Below, one piece after another: positions 11,991 through 25,000 of a DNA stretch of 64,000 nt (positions are counted from its first letter, which is position 1; the number at the start of each line of letters is the position of its first letter). The position numbers and the translations under genes are program-made. The stretch is from Anopheles merus. Its lineage: Eukaryota > Arthropoda > Insecta > Diptera > Culicidae. The DNA lies in the NCBI RefSeq assembly GCF_017562075.2, contig NC_054085.1:38900539-38964538 (forward strand), written 5' to 3'. Under the pieces are notes generated by a model. That model searched no databases and was not told where the DNA came from. It was given only the letters and a program-made list of their open reading frames with translations.

Positions 11991-14834
11991 GAGAGTTGAT
12001 ACGTAATTACATTGGCATGGTGCTACAGCCAGAACAGATTGTGCTTATTGGAATCGTTCTCCCGCGAAGGGAAATTACGGAGCACTTTTAAGCTCTAATA
12101 ATAAACATTTTCAGCAACACTGAATGACATCTCTCTATCACCGAGTGCGTTCATCCGAATCATACCTTAGCATGCCGCAGGTTAACCTTTTGCCACGGCT
12201 TTTGCCTCCTCACCCACCGCACACACCTTCGCTTTGTAACGGAAACACGGGTACGTGCTGGCGTTGGGATTTGTTTTCCCTCACGCCCGGGCCACTTGCA
12301 AGCTCAAAAGTTTGCCGGTGGGCGACGCGACGTGTTTGGGAGACTTTTCATCACGTTCTCAAAACACTACCACCACCGGGTGAAAGTATGGCATTTGCAT
12401 TACCGGGCGAGGAGGGTAGGGAGGGTTGCGTAGCTGTTCTATCCGCTGTTCCGTTGTGCATGGAGCTGCACCACTTCACTCTATCTCCACCTGCAAAACT
12501 TATCTAGCCGCCATGTTTTCATGACCTTTTATCGGGCTGTGTTTGGCAAAAGTTCGGTACGGCATGGTACGGTGTCATCCAGCACGGCACGGCGCGGGTA
12601 GGCATAAAATCAACACAAATTTTAGGAAAAACGTCCAAAAATGCAGCCCACAAACAAAAGCAAACCAAAAAATGCTTCCTGATCCTGTTTGTGTAGGCGA
12701 AGCGTTTTAAAACTCAGGGAGCTGGTGAGTTATTTTTATCATCCTGGTGGTCCTGCAGTGCACTGGTAAAACACTGGGAAAGCATTTCCCGCCGGAAGTG
12801 GTAAAATTTTACTGCCGGAAATGCTAAACTGTCGATCCCGCACTACTGCAAACAACAGTGTAGCGTAGCAGTAGCAGCAGCTGAGGCTCGGAATTTGCTA
12901 ATGATTGTTTGCCTTTCAGAGAGTGAGCTTTTTTTCGGATGTCTGCATATTTGTAGCCGACGGAAGAAACAAAAAAAAAAAAAAAGAATTGTAATCCTGT
13001 GTTTGGATATTCATTTCCCGTTTCGTTACGTTCTCCAACTCCAAAGCGTACCTATTTTGCAGCTCAAATCCGTCTGTGGCATGGAGTGTTTTATTGGTTT
13101 TCGCTTTATGTTGACAGTTTTACTTCTAATTTCCCATTTCAGACGTGATTGGTAGTCTGGGAAGCAGTTTGCAATGCAATGGCACGTTGTAAAATGCAGA
13201 AATATACAACGCAAATCCGAAACATTTTGACCAGATAGTGTTTTGTTCCTCCCAAATGAAGGATTGCCCGGTTAAAGAGACGAAACATACATTTATTTAG
13301 AAAATGCTCGCTAAAAGCATCTCCCATCCTACCGTTAGCAGCAAGCTATAAACCAAAGGGAAAAAGTTGCTAAAAGGGACACAGGTTCAATATTAACATC
13401 GCATCTGCTGCCCGCCCTAATGTCCTATATAAACCGCAACCGCACACCGTTGCCAAACTTCGGACCGGCAATATTCTAGAACGCTTAGTGCGTTGAGCTA
13501 CATAAATTTGACCAAAAGCCACCAGCATCACCCTCAAAGCGCTTTCCATGCAGGTTTCTGCGAGGGGGAAAGATCCTTCCCGGGCGATGCAAATGTATCC
13601 TCCCACGTTTACTGGAGATTTTCACGACCACGAATCCAGTGGGTCCGAGCTTAAAGAAAGGCCCCACGGACGAGATGGTACTGCGATCGTGGATGAACGT
13701 AATTAGCATAAAATTGGGCAGGTTGTTTTTTGCCATTTTTAGGCCAGCCTGGTCCAACAGATTTGCCTCGGTCCGAGGGGTGGCGGCGATTTTGCCAGTG
13801 TCATTTACACGATGGTTTTCGCGACCATATCGCGCTTGTCCGGCCCGGGAGGGCGCAAACGATAACGAAACAAGCTCCAATCACGATCCTACTTTCGACC
13901 ACCATCTGGGCGCTATAAATTTAGTCATTTACATATTTTTCGATAATTCGAAATATTTCCGCCTTTCTTCTGCGCTTTTCTTCGTCTGAAACGATGAACC
14001 AAAACTCTCCACATTGACTACAACGCGCGCGCACAGCTGTCCCATTTACTTCATGCGCGTTTGCTTATTGTCTTTGAAAACATGTTTCGTGCGTCCTCGA
14101 GATCTGAGACTCTCCTCATCTCCCCCACCCCCTCCCTCAGGCGACTGAACTTTGGAGCGAGAAAAACATCTTGTTGTATTATTTATGAGCCAGTCAGTCT
14201 GATGGTCGGGCAGGGGAAGGACATTCGTAGCGTTCGACATTTGAATTACAAAGCGTTAGTATATCTGCGCTGTCAAAACTTTACGTGTCGTTTGGCAGGG
14301 GAGGCTGCGCCCAGAGTCTGCTGCACTGGTTGGCTGTGGTTTTATTTTGCTAATTTAGTTTGTTCGCAACTGTTGTTACTTTTTATGCATTGTTTGTGAC
14401 ATGATGATGTACGATAAAGGAACCAATCGGACTTTTAAACATGCACATTTTAGCATTCAATCATACACATTCAACCCGATTAAAGATTCGTTCGAGTGCC
14501 TTGATTATGATTTATTGCAGTTGTGTTAAAAAAAACATATTTGTGAAAATAAAATGCATAGCCTATCAACAAAAAGAGAGAGCATTGATTCATATTGCGT
14601 ATTTACTAATTTTATGGACACTTTCGGCCTTAATGTCGATATCTAGCTAGCGTATTCACTACAAACTAGCTCATTTTGCTTGCAAGGTTAACCACCTTAG
14701 ATATCAGAAGGATGATTTTTCAACCTATTATTGACAAGGGCAAGTAATCATACCGTGAATACGGTAAAGATCCTATGTAATAGTATTGAACTTTTGACAA
14801 AACGATGGATAGACGTAGTATCTATCTTCTACTC

Positions 14835-15056
14835 CTACTTTTGATATTGGTTGCTGACAGTATCCCGAGCTAGAGGCTCTTTACCTACAACTCCAGGGGC
14901 GGTTGCACTTATTTGACTGCTTGGAACCGTTTTGTCACTGAATGCTTTATCAACTGACGTAGCTTGCAGCAAAGCGACAGATTGCTTTCGGGGTTTTCGC
15001 TCCATTTCATTCGCAATATACGACGCGTTGGTGGCTTCCTTATAGCGAATTTTCAT
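14835..15056 (-). other. Candidate small ORF, 73 codons
   Basis: This minus-strand frame begins with an ATG at 15056 and reads MKIRYKEATNASYIANEMER and onward. It is Lys/Ala/Ser-rich with no Cys or Trp, a more protein-like composition than surrounding chance frames. It lies in an AT-rich block. There is no recognised domain, clear promoter or poly(A) signal. Its status as a gene is unproven. Confidence 0.15.
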
Positions 15057-18000
15057 TCGTTACTGTGAACCCGATATAGATTTTTTTTCCTCTCCTAGCT
15101 GGATTTGATTCGTTCTCGTCCCTTGCCGGCGTATAGAATGCATTTCCAAACACGCAGGAAGTGTGCTCACTGCGCTGTGATGATGAATTTGTAACGAAAT
15201 TCAAATGGAACCCACCCTATCCGGCAAACGTACACACGAGTGGAAAACTTGTCGTAGAAATGCTACTTTTTCGCGAGTCCGTTTGAGTTGGGCCTCGCGC
15301 TGGGATGGATGGATTTGTGGATTGTCTCCGGGGTTTGCCGTTCGCCGTAGGATTTGGCAATTTCGCGTACGTCTTGGCAATCCCTTTTTGATGGAGGAGG
15401 TACACTTGAAGTGGCATATGTGACAGTGCGATGGAAAAGAACTCTCCGGTCTTTCGCTGGCACGATTTATTGCGAACAAAGTTTTGGAGTTTTATTTTGC
15501 TCTTGCTCCGCTGCTTGCTGTTGCCATTGGTTCAACGTTCTATATATTCCTGCTGTGCTGCTTTGGCGAGGAAGATAAAGAATGCATTAAATTGGGTTGC
15601 AAGCGCAAGTTTCTTTGCACAGCCACCGACCAAAAGCTTTCAGCGCATCATATTTTCGCGGAATAATGCATACAGTGGAATATTGTAATTCATTTTGTGC
15701 AATGACATAAATTGAGTAATGAATCGCATTACTGCATACATAGTGAGTGGAGGGAAAGTGGAACTGAACAACGTACTCTGTTGATGGGAAAAGTTATATT
15801 TCGCTTCACATTTTGGAAAGAAGCTGCTGTGCTGCGACGATGCTTACCAATTCCATCATGTCTGACGAGAGCAGGAGAGGTTCAGTTCCACCAGCAAGCA
15901 TTCAGTTTTTGCCAGAAGATGTACAACAATCACGCTTATTAATCGCTTGAATAATTGGAGCACGACAGACCCATACACTCGCACAACCCGCCCAATGTCT
16001 TACTTCGGAGCGTGCCGGGAATGTGAAACGAATTGCGCTTTGTCATTGGGAAAATTCTTTTCACGATTTCTACTGCTGCGTGAAGTTAATTTCGAACATC
16101 GGGCAAAGTGACACATCACAAAGCTGGCGTGAAACCCACAGCTGAGGCGCTCCACTCAAGTGGAAGATAAAACTGGGTCATCCATCAAAGTGGCAAACGA
16201 TCCCTCGAATGGTGTGAGAGAAAGAGCAAACGGATTCCATCAGGATTAGATGCCCCGTACCAGTGCGGTACCAGAATGCAGCGGGGATGATTTTGCACGA
16301 TTTCCCAGCGCTCCCATCACTCTCCATCCCAGCTTCGGCTGGAGAGAAAGAGGGAGCGCAAATGCAGACCGGCGGTGGTGCTGTGAATTTTCGTCCCATT
16401 TCCCGGAGGCTATCCGGGTTGTGGTAAACGTTTTTACCATTGCTCCAAATGAATATGTCCAGCACAAGGACACTTTTGCGGGCTGAGAAAGGTAGTGAAG
16501 GTAGCGACCGATTGGATACGATTGGAATTGCTAATGAAAGACGTGTCGTTCCGGTTGGGCAATTTTCTCGCGCTAAAGGTCCAATCCTGGTCACGGCACC
16601 AACGGTGGTTTTACATTTTGTGCGCATCCGAAACAGCCATTTCTCCAAACTGAACAGAAAATTTATGATCACAATAATCGCAGGCAAATGTTCCAGCAGC
16701 AGCACTTAGAACGTGAGGTTTGATTAGAAAAAAAGCCACCACTGCCAGTAGACAGGCAAGGGGTGTGCATCGTAAAACTCGGAGTGCCAGATAGACAAAA
16801 TGCGACCAAAAACGGGTGCGGGTGCTATGGAAATGGTTCATCTTTCTACCGTTTTTACGACGGCACGAGGTGTCTTTGGTTATGAAGCGCATTTAAGGAC
16901 CGGTTGGTTGGTCGGGTTTTACGAACTAGTTCGCCATCGGCACAACGATCTTGGAGAAGGTGACAACGCTGTCGTGAAGGAGTTGATAATGAACGTTGCG
17001 CGATGTACAATAGGCAAATGTTCTGTTTTTACAACCTTTCGGGCGTTAAACCGTTAAATCGTTTGTGATAAGCAGTAAAGAAAGCGAGAGTCCATTTGGA
17101 GGCACCATGGCGGCATTTCGAGTACTCGTTGCGGTTAAAGTCGCGTTTTATGTATAATGGCTCATTTCAAGCTCGAAAGGTTTTTGAAAACTGGTTACAC
17201 AGCGCAATATATTCTTCGAACGATCGCGTGTAATTAAACCTACTTTTCAACAGCTACAATCGTTCACATCCACCCAGCAGCGACAAAACAACCTTCAATT
17301 TCACGGAATTTTGTGTGCAAAATAAAAGAAAAACCCGTTTGAGCGCTTTATTTGATTTGCAAAGTAATCTGAGCTGACCGTCCAGTATGCACCATCTTAT
17401 CTGGCACCGCGCGCTCGTCCCGAAACACGTTCACCCGGGCGGCGAAGTATGTGGCGCGACAATCTCCAGAGAACGTCTTCGAGATGACACCCTCAGTCTG
17501 GGCGCATATATGCCGGTTTTGTTTGCACGGCAACATGAGCCCGGCCCGCACGGCAGAAGCAGGTTTGTGTGCAAACGTGTCGGTCGTGTCATCTCGGCAT
17601 CTTATTTGCTCCCTCGTGTGTCATTCGCGTCTTGCCTCCTTTCCCCAGTTTGACGGAGAAGAGGCGATTTTGGATCTTAAATGTCGTTAAAATAATATAC
17701 AAAATCAGAGAGGCAGCATGACACGCAACGCAAAAGTGGACCCAACACAGACGTCCCCAACTTGCGATTTCAATCGTCCGCTTTGCGCAGCTAAAAGATG
17801 GCATAAATTTGATTTTTATATTCGCTCCAGCAGTCGAACTAACTGACCCCACCGGGAGCCTCTGCACTGCGTGTTTGCTTTTGCGATGATACTTTTGCCG
17901 GACGACGGGGCTGCTTTTTGATATGTTTTTATCGTTCATCCCTTCCCTTGCCAAAACCCTGGCCTGGCCAGCGGGGAAGAGAATAGCCCTTTTTTGGAAA

Positions 18001-20804
18001 TGACGCCGCTTGGCATGAAAAAGGAGCGCGTGTAGAGAAAGGCATTTTCTTTACCCGTAGTTTATCATCGCCGTTTGGTGACATATCGCGAAGCCGGACA
18101 CGCCGCCACATTGCGCGATATGTTGGGCTTTCGATTATTGTCGCGTTGATTTCCTTTTTAAGATCAATTGGAAGGAAAGTGTCTCGACTTGGGCCCATCC
18201 AGCAGTGCGTCATTGAATTTCGACGCAGAAATCACGATCACACACGATCGCGACTCAGGTCAGGGGAGATGAACCGGTTCACATCGTACCATCTTACTGG
18301 CCCTCTGTGTGTGCGTCTGACGGCACTTGCTGCAATTGTTAATGCAGCTGGTACCACCGTCAAAGAGGCACATCCGCGTAGCATAGAGAAAAGCGCAAAC
18401 CAACAAAAAAGGTAGAGAGTAAACCAAATTCCGTCCCCACGCAGCTTCCGGCGGTCTCCAGCACCGGTGAAGAGTGTTATCAACATGAGCGGAATCTTGA
18501 AAACCTGCACACTGCACACTGCTTGCGGTACTTTTTGTTTTGCTGTACGCCGCGTGAGTCGACGCAACATGATAACGGAAGATTCGCGTGCGCGACATTG
18601 ATTGCTGTCACCGACGCGTACGCGAAACAAACTACGCGCGCGCACACACATGCGGCTTATCGGTTTTGATGTTGCGATTTTGTGCGTGTTGCTTTCCTTT
18701 GTTTCTTCTTCGCCGTGCATTGCATCGAAATGCGGCAAAGTCTCATCTTTGGTTTTATTTATGCTGCGATGGCGATGGGCAAAGAGAAGCCAAACAAAAC
18801 CAGGGAAGATTGGCATATAAGTTATTTCGTCTCGCGCATAAAAATATATTTTCGATTTTATTTCTCATGTTCAACAAATCATACAAATCGAAAAGGGGGT
18901 TTTAACCGATCTGGGCTGCGTTGTTTGTCCAAGTGATAAAAATCATCGTAAAACCGGACCCTTCCCTGACTGATTCGCCCCCGGGGAGGCTCCTCGATCG
19001 TTTCGATTATTATTCGCGTCTTATGGCTTCAGATTCGGGTTTTAGCTCAACTGGGGGCACCAAGGGAGCTGCTGAGGGATGTGAGCAAGGACACGAATCG
19101 ATTCCAATTCCCATCGCGAGCGGGTCGGTTCGAAACCGGAATGAAACGATACTTTAAGCTTTGATTGAGCCAAGGCAGCAAAAGATCGCTGTTCAATCGA
19201 CACTCGGACGCACAAAAAGCTGCGACCACAAGATCATAAATCAGTATCGACAGCAGCGGTGACTGGCGGGAAGGGTAGGCAGACCAAACAGGCCCAGCGG
19301 AGCGCGGGAGAGGTATTCAACCGCACACCAAACATTATGCTAATCGTCGCTGTCGGCTGGTAGGGACGGCTCAATTTTTGGTGTGCATTTTACGTACCGT
19401 GCGTCCCGCCGAGCGGTTCATTTCCCGTCTTTGCCTCCGGGAGCGGTTATCGCAGCCAGCCTAAGCTTTAATTGATTTATTTTTGCTAAGTGTTTATTTC
19501 GGCGTGATTTATGAGCGGAGGTTGTGAATGCGATATGCATAGATAATTGAGCAGCGGCACAATGAGGTGTTAATTTTCTGTCGTTGGTTTAATTTGCGCG
19601 TTGTTTGTTCAAAGCGAGTTAGCAGCTGGGCTAAAATATTTGGTGTAACAATCGAGACGATCGAAGAGTAGAGTCGAGCGAACCATTTAAACGTTTTTTT
19701 TTTTTTCATTGTGCCTATAGGACACGTCACCATCACTCCATCAAGCAGTCTAGGCGTGCTAACATTTCAATTCGATCGTAAACCTTCCCAGGGGTGAGAA
19801 AGATTAATTGTTAGTGAGTGAAGTGAATATGTTCACTCGTTAACTCCGCCTGCTTTCGATCGTTTAACGATTGAGCCGTCTCTACCCAATGTTTCCTCCT
19901 GCCTGTTAATCTAACAATCCATCTAATGCGCCTGCAAAGCGTCCATCTGTTCGGTCGCAATTTCGACCGAAGGGTGCGATTTAATCTACCGAGATCATTC
20001 CAGCCAAGATCGCTCGATCGCCCGATCTGACCTTGAAGGCCATATTGTTCGGTTGGCAGTCGGCGTCGGCGTTGTCCGCCAAAGTATCTCTAAATGCTAA
20101 GCAACCGGTTTTCGCTTCATCGGTGGAGTCCATTTAGGTTCGGCGTGGGTTTCGCGTTTTGGAAGCGCTCTTTTGCTCTCGGCCTACGGAGCAGGCGGGT
20201 GAGATGAAACAGTACCGCGGCTGAGGCGGAGACTGGGCAAAATGGAACTGCCGCGTCATTAGCGAACGATGTCAATCTTCCCACTGCGCGCTGTAATGGG
20301 TTGTAACAGCATGAAACAGCACGGATAGTTGGTGGTGGTGGTGATGGCCATTTTTAATTAGTTTTTGTTATTGTGCAGTTACTGTTGATTGAAAATCGTG
20401 CATAGAGCACCTCGCTTGATTGATTCGAAAACATTCTATTGCTTTGGAGCAGTTGGGTCTCCGCATATGCTTTCATGTTTCATGCTAAACAACAAAGAAA
20501 CCCTCACCAAGACTGCAGAACAGAAATGTACAAATTAATCACGACCAATCCGAATAATCTGTTTCGCCCAATTCCACAACACGTGTTAGAGATTTGTCCG
20601 GGGCGATAACCATGACAGCAGGCGACGAGTTTTGTTCTCTTTTTTTCGACGACCAAGCTTTCGCCTCTTCTATTGCACAGTGCCCTTAACACTAATGGGC
20701 AGTTGTCACGCAAGCGTGTGTTCGTGTAGTGGTAGCAGAAGTATTGGCAAACAAACAAAAAGCACAGACACAGCATAGTGTGTTTTGCATCCCTTCTTTT
20801 GCAG

Positions 20805-20860
20805 GCTATCTGCGTACTTGATCCGTCAACGCTCATCCGAGCACCATTTGGCTGTCACAG
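20805..20860 (+). other. Candidate 56-nt non-coding microexon
   Basis: A strong acceptor (CATCCCTTCTTTTGCAG ending at 20804) is followed after 56 bases by a near-perfect donor, CACAG/GTGAGTGTGT (GT at 20861). Both splice sites are much better than typical chance sites in this window, and the size suits a small exon. If real it is probably a 5' UTR exon between the 9395 donor and the 49043 acceptor. Two of three frames are open across it, so a short coding exon is also possible. No transcript evidence is available here. Confidence 0.35.
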
Positions 20861-21994
20861 GTGAGTGTGTCAGCGGGGGCACTCTTATCGTGCGTCGATT
20901 TGCTGACCTGTCGGTCGCGTTTCATGTGTCCGCCGAGCCCAACCGGGAGTACTACCAGCTCTACTTCAGTGCTCGACCCGACAAATCTCGAACAATTAAG
21001 CTTGCGGCTGACCGTCGATTAAACGAAGCGTGAAGGTCTTGCCGTGGCCGTGTGGTCGGGTAGCATGCACGAGAACAATCCCGAACACCACCAGTCGAAG
21101 GATTTGTGACACATCGATGACACTTTGTCTTACATACGGAGTGTGCTACGCGTTAGGACGAGCGATTGCCCACAAGGCTTCACCTTTGCCGACCGCCTTG
21201 TGGCGCCCCGCGTATCGATTGTCATCGACAAATGATGCATGATAAAGACGGGACTTAAACATCTCCTCCAATTGACGACTCTGATCCGGCTGAATACACT
21301 CCCACTCAAGTGGGTAGTGTTGGTGGCTGAAACGGTAACCATCGATTCCGCTTTCCCGTGCAAGAAAGCGGATTGTTTAGTGAGAACTTCCGGGCCACCG
21401 ATTTTCGGCCCTTTAATTATTCATACCTAATCCGATCGGTCTCGGCTCTCCTTCGGGCCTGCTGTCCGGTGTTTGGGGGATGTGGGTCAACCGGGTGGTG
21501 CTTCGGCCGTCCAAGATGCTTCGGCGTCCACTGCCATTCAAGAATACAGAGCGAAAAAGGGGTCACCTTTTTGACCGGCCAGTGTCCCGTTCTTGCGTCC
21601 AGTTTTGAGAGCTTTGAAGCTTTAATGCATATTTGATAATTTGTGTTCGGGGTCAGACGAAAAACGGTGCGGCACAAATGAAACAAAACAACCATAAGCC
21701 TTCCTCCAAAGGTCGAATTAAATCGAACCAGTTTGTTTGGGTAGACAAGTGGGGGACAACGAGTATGAAAATTCACTTAGTTTTGAATAAATGAAGAGAA
21801 TTTAATGTTATGCAATGCATATTTTATACCGCTTCGTTAAATTCGGGGAATGAAAATGCCAGCAAAGGAGACTTTAAAAACCTAGTATTTATCATACATG
21901 TGATACGATTTGCTCAAACAAAAATGGGTTGGAATTCGTTTGCATCCATTTTGAGTGTTTCATTATACCTCCAAATGCTTCAACGCAAATGCTT

Positions 21995-22008
21995 AACGTT
22001 CGAACGTT
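21995..22008. repeat. 14-bp perfect palindrome AACGTTCGAACGTT
   Basis: The sequence is its own reverse complement. It is followed by GTTCGTTCGAATTAA, which repeats the GTTCG unit. It could be a dimeric transcription-factor site. No matching factor is assigned. Confidence 0.6.
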
Positions 22009-25000
22009 CGTTCGAATTAATTTCAACCTCACCACAGAAGCTTCATTATCTCCGGTCGCTTTTATCGCTATCATCAGTACGCTCTCAGCTTCATCAGCAT
22101 CGCTATCGTTCGGATCTACTCCATACAGTCAAGCCAAGCTAAGCACTATGGATACAAGCGCACCATCCACCCAACAGCACCCAACGATCATCTTCTGCTG
22201 ACATTGGGATGGTATGTTGTGTATTGGAAGTAATTATTGCACCAATAGTCTTCCACCGCACCGTGTGGAATGAATGGAGGGTAAGAAGACCGACTGACAA
22301 TAAATCATTCTTGCGCCAGCATTTTCACCTGGTGTGCTCCTTTGCTAACTCTGTGTGTGTGTGCCTGTTGGCGGTGTTTAGAGTCGCTTTTCTTCGCCGG
22401 GATGCGTCGCGAGCTTTAACCCCGTCTGTCTGTCTGGGAGATAGGAACGACGATACAACACGATACACCACCACGCAAGTGACTCGCCAAATAATGTGGC
22501 AACGGGTAATTACTTTCGCCTCCGGGTCGCTAACCCACCGGTGCAAATGAAGCATTTTGCATGCTTTCGCCACTACGCGTGGCACGTGGACGGGGTAGGT
22601 GATCGGCTTGCACGACGACGAGCGGTCACATTCCTGCAGCCACATTCCCCCAAGAATGCATTCGTTTGAATATGACAAACCTGGCAGACGGGAGAGGGAT
22701 AATCGTTCGCTTTGGGTTGGGGGCATTGTTTTGGTGCTGAGCGTTGAACTTTGCTTGAAAGAGGGTATAGCTGGTGAGTTGTTAGAGGATTTGGCGAGGT
22801 TCATAATCAACACCTTACGAGAGCATCAGAAAAGAATAGGACACTTTACTTTACTATTGTGCAAATGTTGAAAATAAGCAGAATAAAAGAGAATCGTTTT
22901 GCTTACAAAAAGTAATCGTTAGCCAAACAATAAACCCGATTTGAGTTCAAATCTTCGTTGGACTGAGCTTCGCTGCACAAAATATTTGACAGAAAGAGGT
23001 GATTAGTCAATTTAAAAGCAATAATAACTAATTGACCATTTAAAAGAAGAGATAATTTTGTAGGTTCAGCAGTCCAAATGAACTCTACACACTAATGTCG
23101 AAGTGTTTTTGTTATCTTGATCAACATGCAATGTGTTATTACGAATGTTATCTTCTGTTAAGATAAATCCATGTATGGAGTGTGATAAAATCGTCATTTA
23201 GGTCGTCAACTCGACCAACCACATGTAACAACACCACTCAGGCTCAGTGCATTAAGTCCAAAGCAAACCGGAGCGCGGACGCAAATGAACTCGTGTTCTG
23301 CTTTTTGCCCTACCCCTCACCCAACACCCCATGGCTCTGCTCATTCTCGCATGGCGATGTTACACTGTTGTTTGACTCTGCACACAACCTACCGGCTGAC
23401 GGACGGATTGTTGTAAAATTCATCGCCAGGTTGTTGTTGCCAACTCGTTGCTGTTGGCAAATGTTTGTTGTTTCTCTCTCTCTCTCACACACCCGACTCT
23501 GCGGCAGTAAAGTTTGTAGCAAACACATAGCGACAACAGCTGCAGCACATTCCTGACTGAGTGTGTGTTGGCGAGGAAAGTTATATACACTTTTCCATAC
23601 CAACCGCTTCGGCCGTTCTCCGACACGGAGAAAAAGAAAACAAAATCACTCGTACCGCACACCGTGTTGGCCCCCAGTGGCCACTTCCGCCGGCCAGTGT
23701 TTGATGAGCTAAATTTGCATCCATACCGCACGGACGATTTGCAATCGAATTTAAATGCTTAGTCAGGGCAGGCGAGGAAGAGAGAAAGAGAGAGAGAAAG
23801 AAACGCCGCCAAATTAAACGACTGTTCGGGATGCATTTTAGGGAAATTTAGCGTACCATTTAGGTGAGCCGTGAAATGAGTTCCGTAGTCCGAAATGTCA
23901 CATAAATCAACAGTGCTGGTTTTTTTTTCGTTCTCTCGCTCTATCTCTTTCGGTAAGTGTGGACACTCAAGTGGAATAAGTGTTTTCCCTTTGAACTTAT
24001 TCCCCGGCCACGGGGAGCGTGCGTCCCAAGTCAAACAGCTGTGCCGCCGGTGCAGCGTACGAATGCAAACTGCAACCGGGTGAAGGGTCGTAAATCCCCC
24101 AAAAAGCCCCCCCCCTCCCTCCCTCTTCTGTTGAGCCTGCTCTTGACCTTGGCCGGCCGTCAACGGAATGACGCGAGTAGTGAAAGGCCCCGGACAGTGT
24201 GGCGTGAGTTTGCTTTGCGTTTTTACATCGCCAGAGTTGTTGACCCGGTTAGGATGGTAATGTTTCGGGATGCCAAGGGGCAGCGGGGGGACGTGAGAGG
24301 TCGTTGAAATGCTCTTTATGCTCTTCCAGCGATGGTGCGGTGTTGTTGCATCGCTGATGTAGAACTAATTTCATTAGGTGCCATAAGGTCGGCCCAAGCT
24401 GGGAAAAGCAATTTTTCCTCCCGTGTTCCGTGGGAAATGCTAGTGACAGGCATAAGCACACAGACGGGAAATCAACACAGTGAAAAAATTGAAACGATAT
24501 CTTCCGATGTGGCGCGTCGTTGTGCTCCAATTTGATTAGGTAATGCGATTGCTTGCCCGCGTCAGAGTGAGGTAAATATTTAGGTTGCGTTTCCAACCCG
24601 ATTAGTCGGATGGAATGTAGGATGCTTTGGTCTGGCTCATATATTTTGTAACTCCTTAGTTGTTTGCTCAGTTGAATGACGTTAGAGGTCTTTTTTATTA
24701 AAATTAAATATTATGAGTGTATCTGTCGAAGGAAAGACATTTTTCGTTCGTAAAACTTAGTAGATCAACAAAATACACCAAGCCTCTTGAGACTATTTTT
24801 GACAAACAGTGAAACACATTTACAACTGCCTCCCTCCATGACCACACCACGGGCACGATGACAACTTTCCTTGATTAATTACAATTTGTTTGTGATTTCT
24901 GTTCACTTGGGGCCCGGGCTAATGTCAAAAGTCAATCGGCTAGCACCGAGCGGGCCAGCTAACGATCACGTTCATTCTGACAAACATGTGACAAAAAAAG

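Larger units (their letters stand above)
9396..20804 (+). other. Probable long intron, first segment
   Basis: No recognised exon. The base composition alternates between AT-rich and GC-rich blocks. Features are an acceptor-to-donor segment at 11768-11990 that contains a short open frame, a TATATAAA at 13426 without a convincing initiator, and a small minus-strand ORF at 14835-15056. A perfect orphan-receptor-type site TGACCTTGA is at 20028-20036. None of these is strong enough to call a gene. Confidence 0.45.

Noticed and set aside
13426..13433. TATATAAA box
   Set aside because: No initiator at the right distance and no plausible coding frame downstream.
16178..16705. Minus-strand open frame of 175 codons
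   Set aside because: A short hydrophobic start hinted at a signal peptide, but the rest is random-looking, and overlapping frames on both strands are also open.
18238..18816. Minus-strand open frame of 192 codons
   Set aside because: Composition is typical of chance frames, no splice or promoter context, and no recognisable family.
20028..20036. TGACCTTGA, a perfect FTZ-F1/ERR-type site (another, TGACCTTGG, at 24144-24152)
   Set aside because: About this many matches are expected by chance in 64 kb, so it is not reported as a finding without conservation data.
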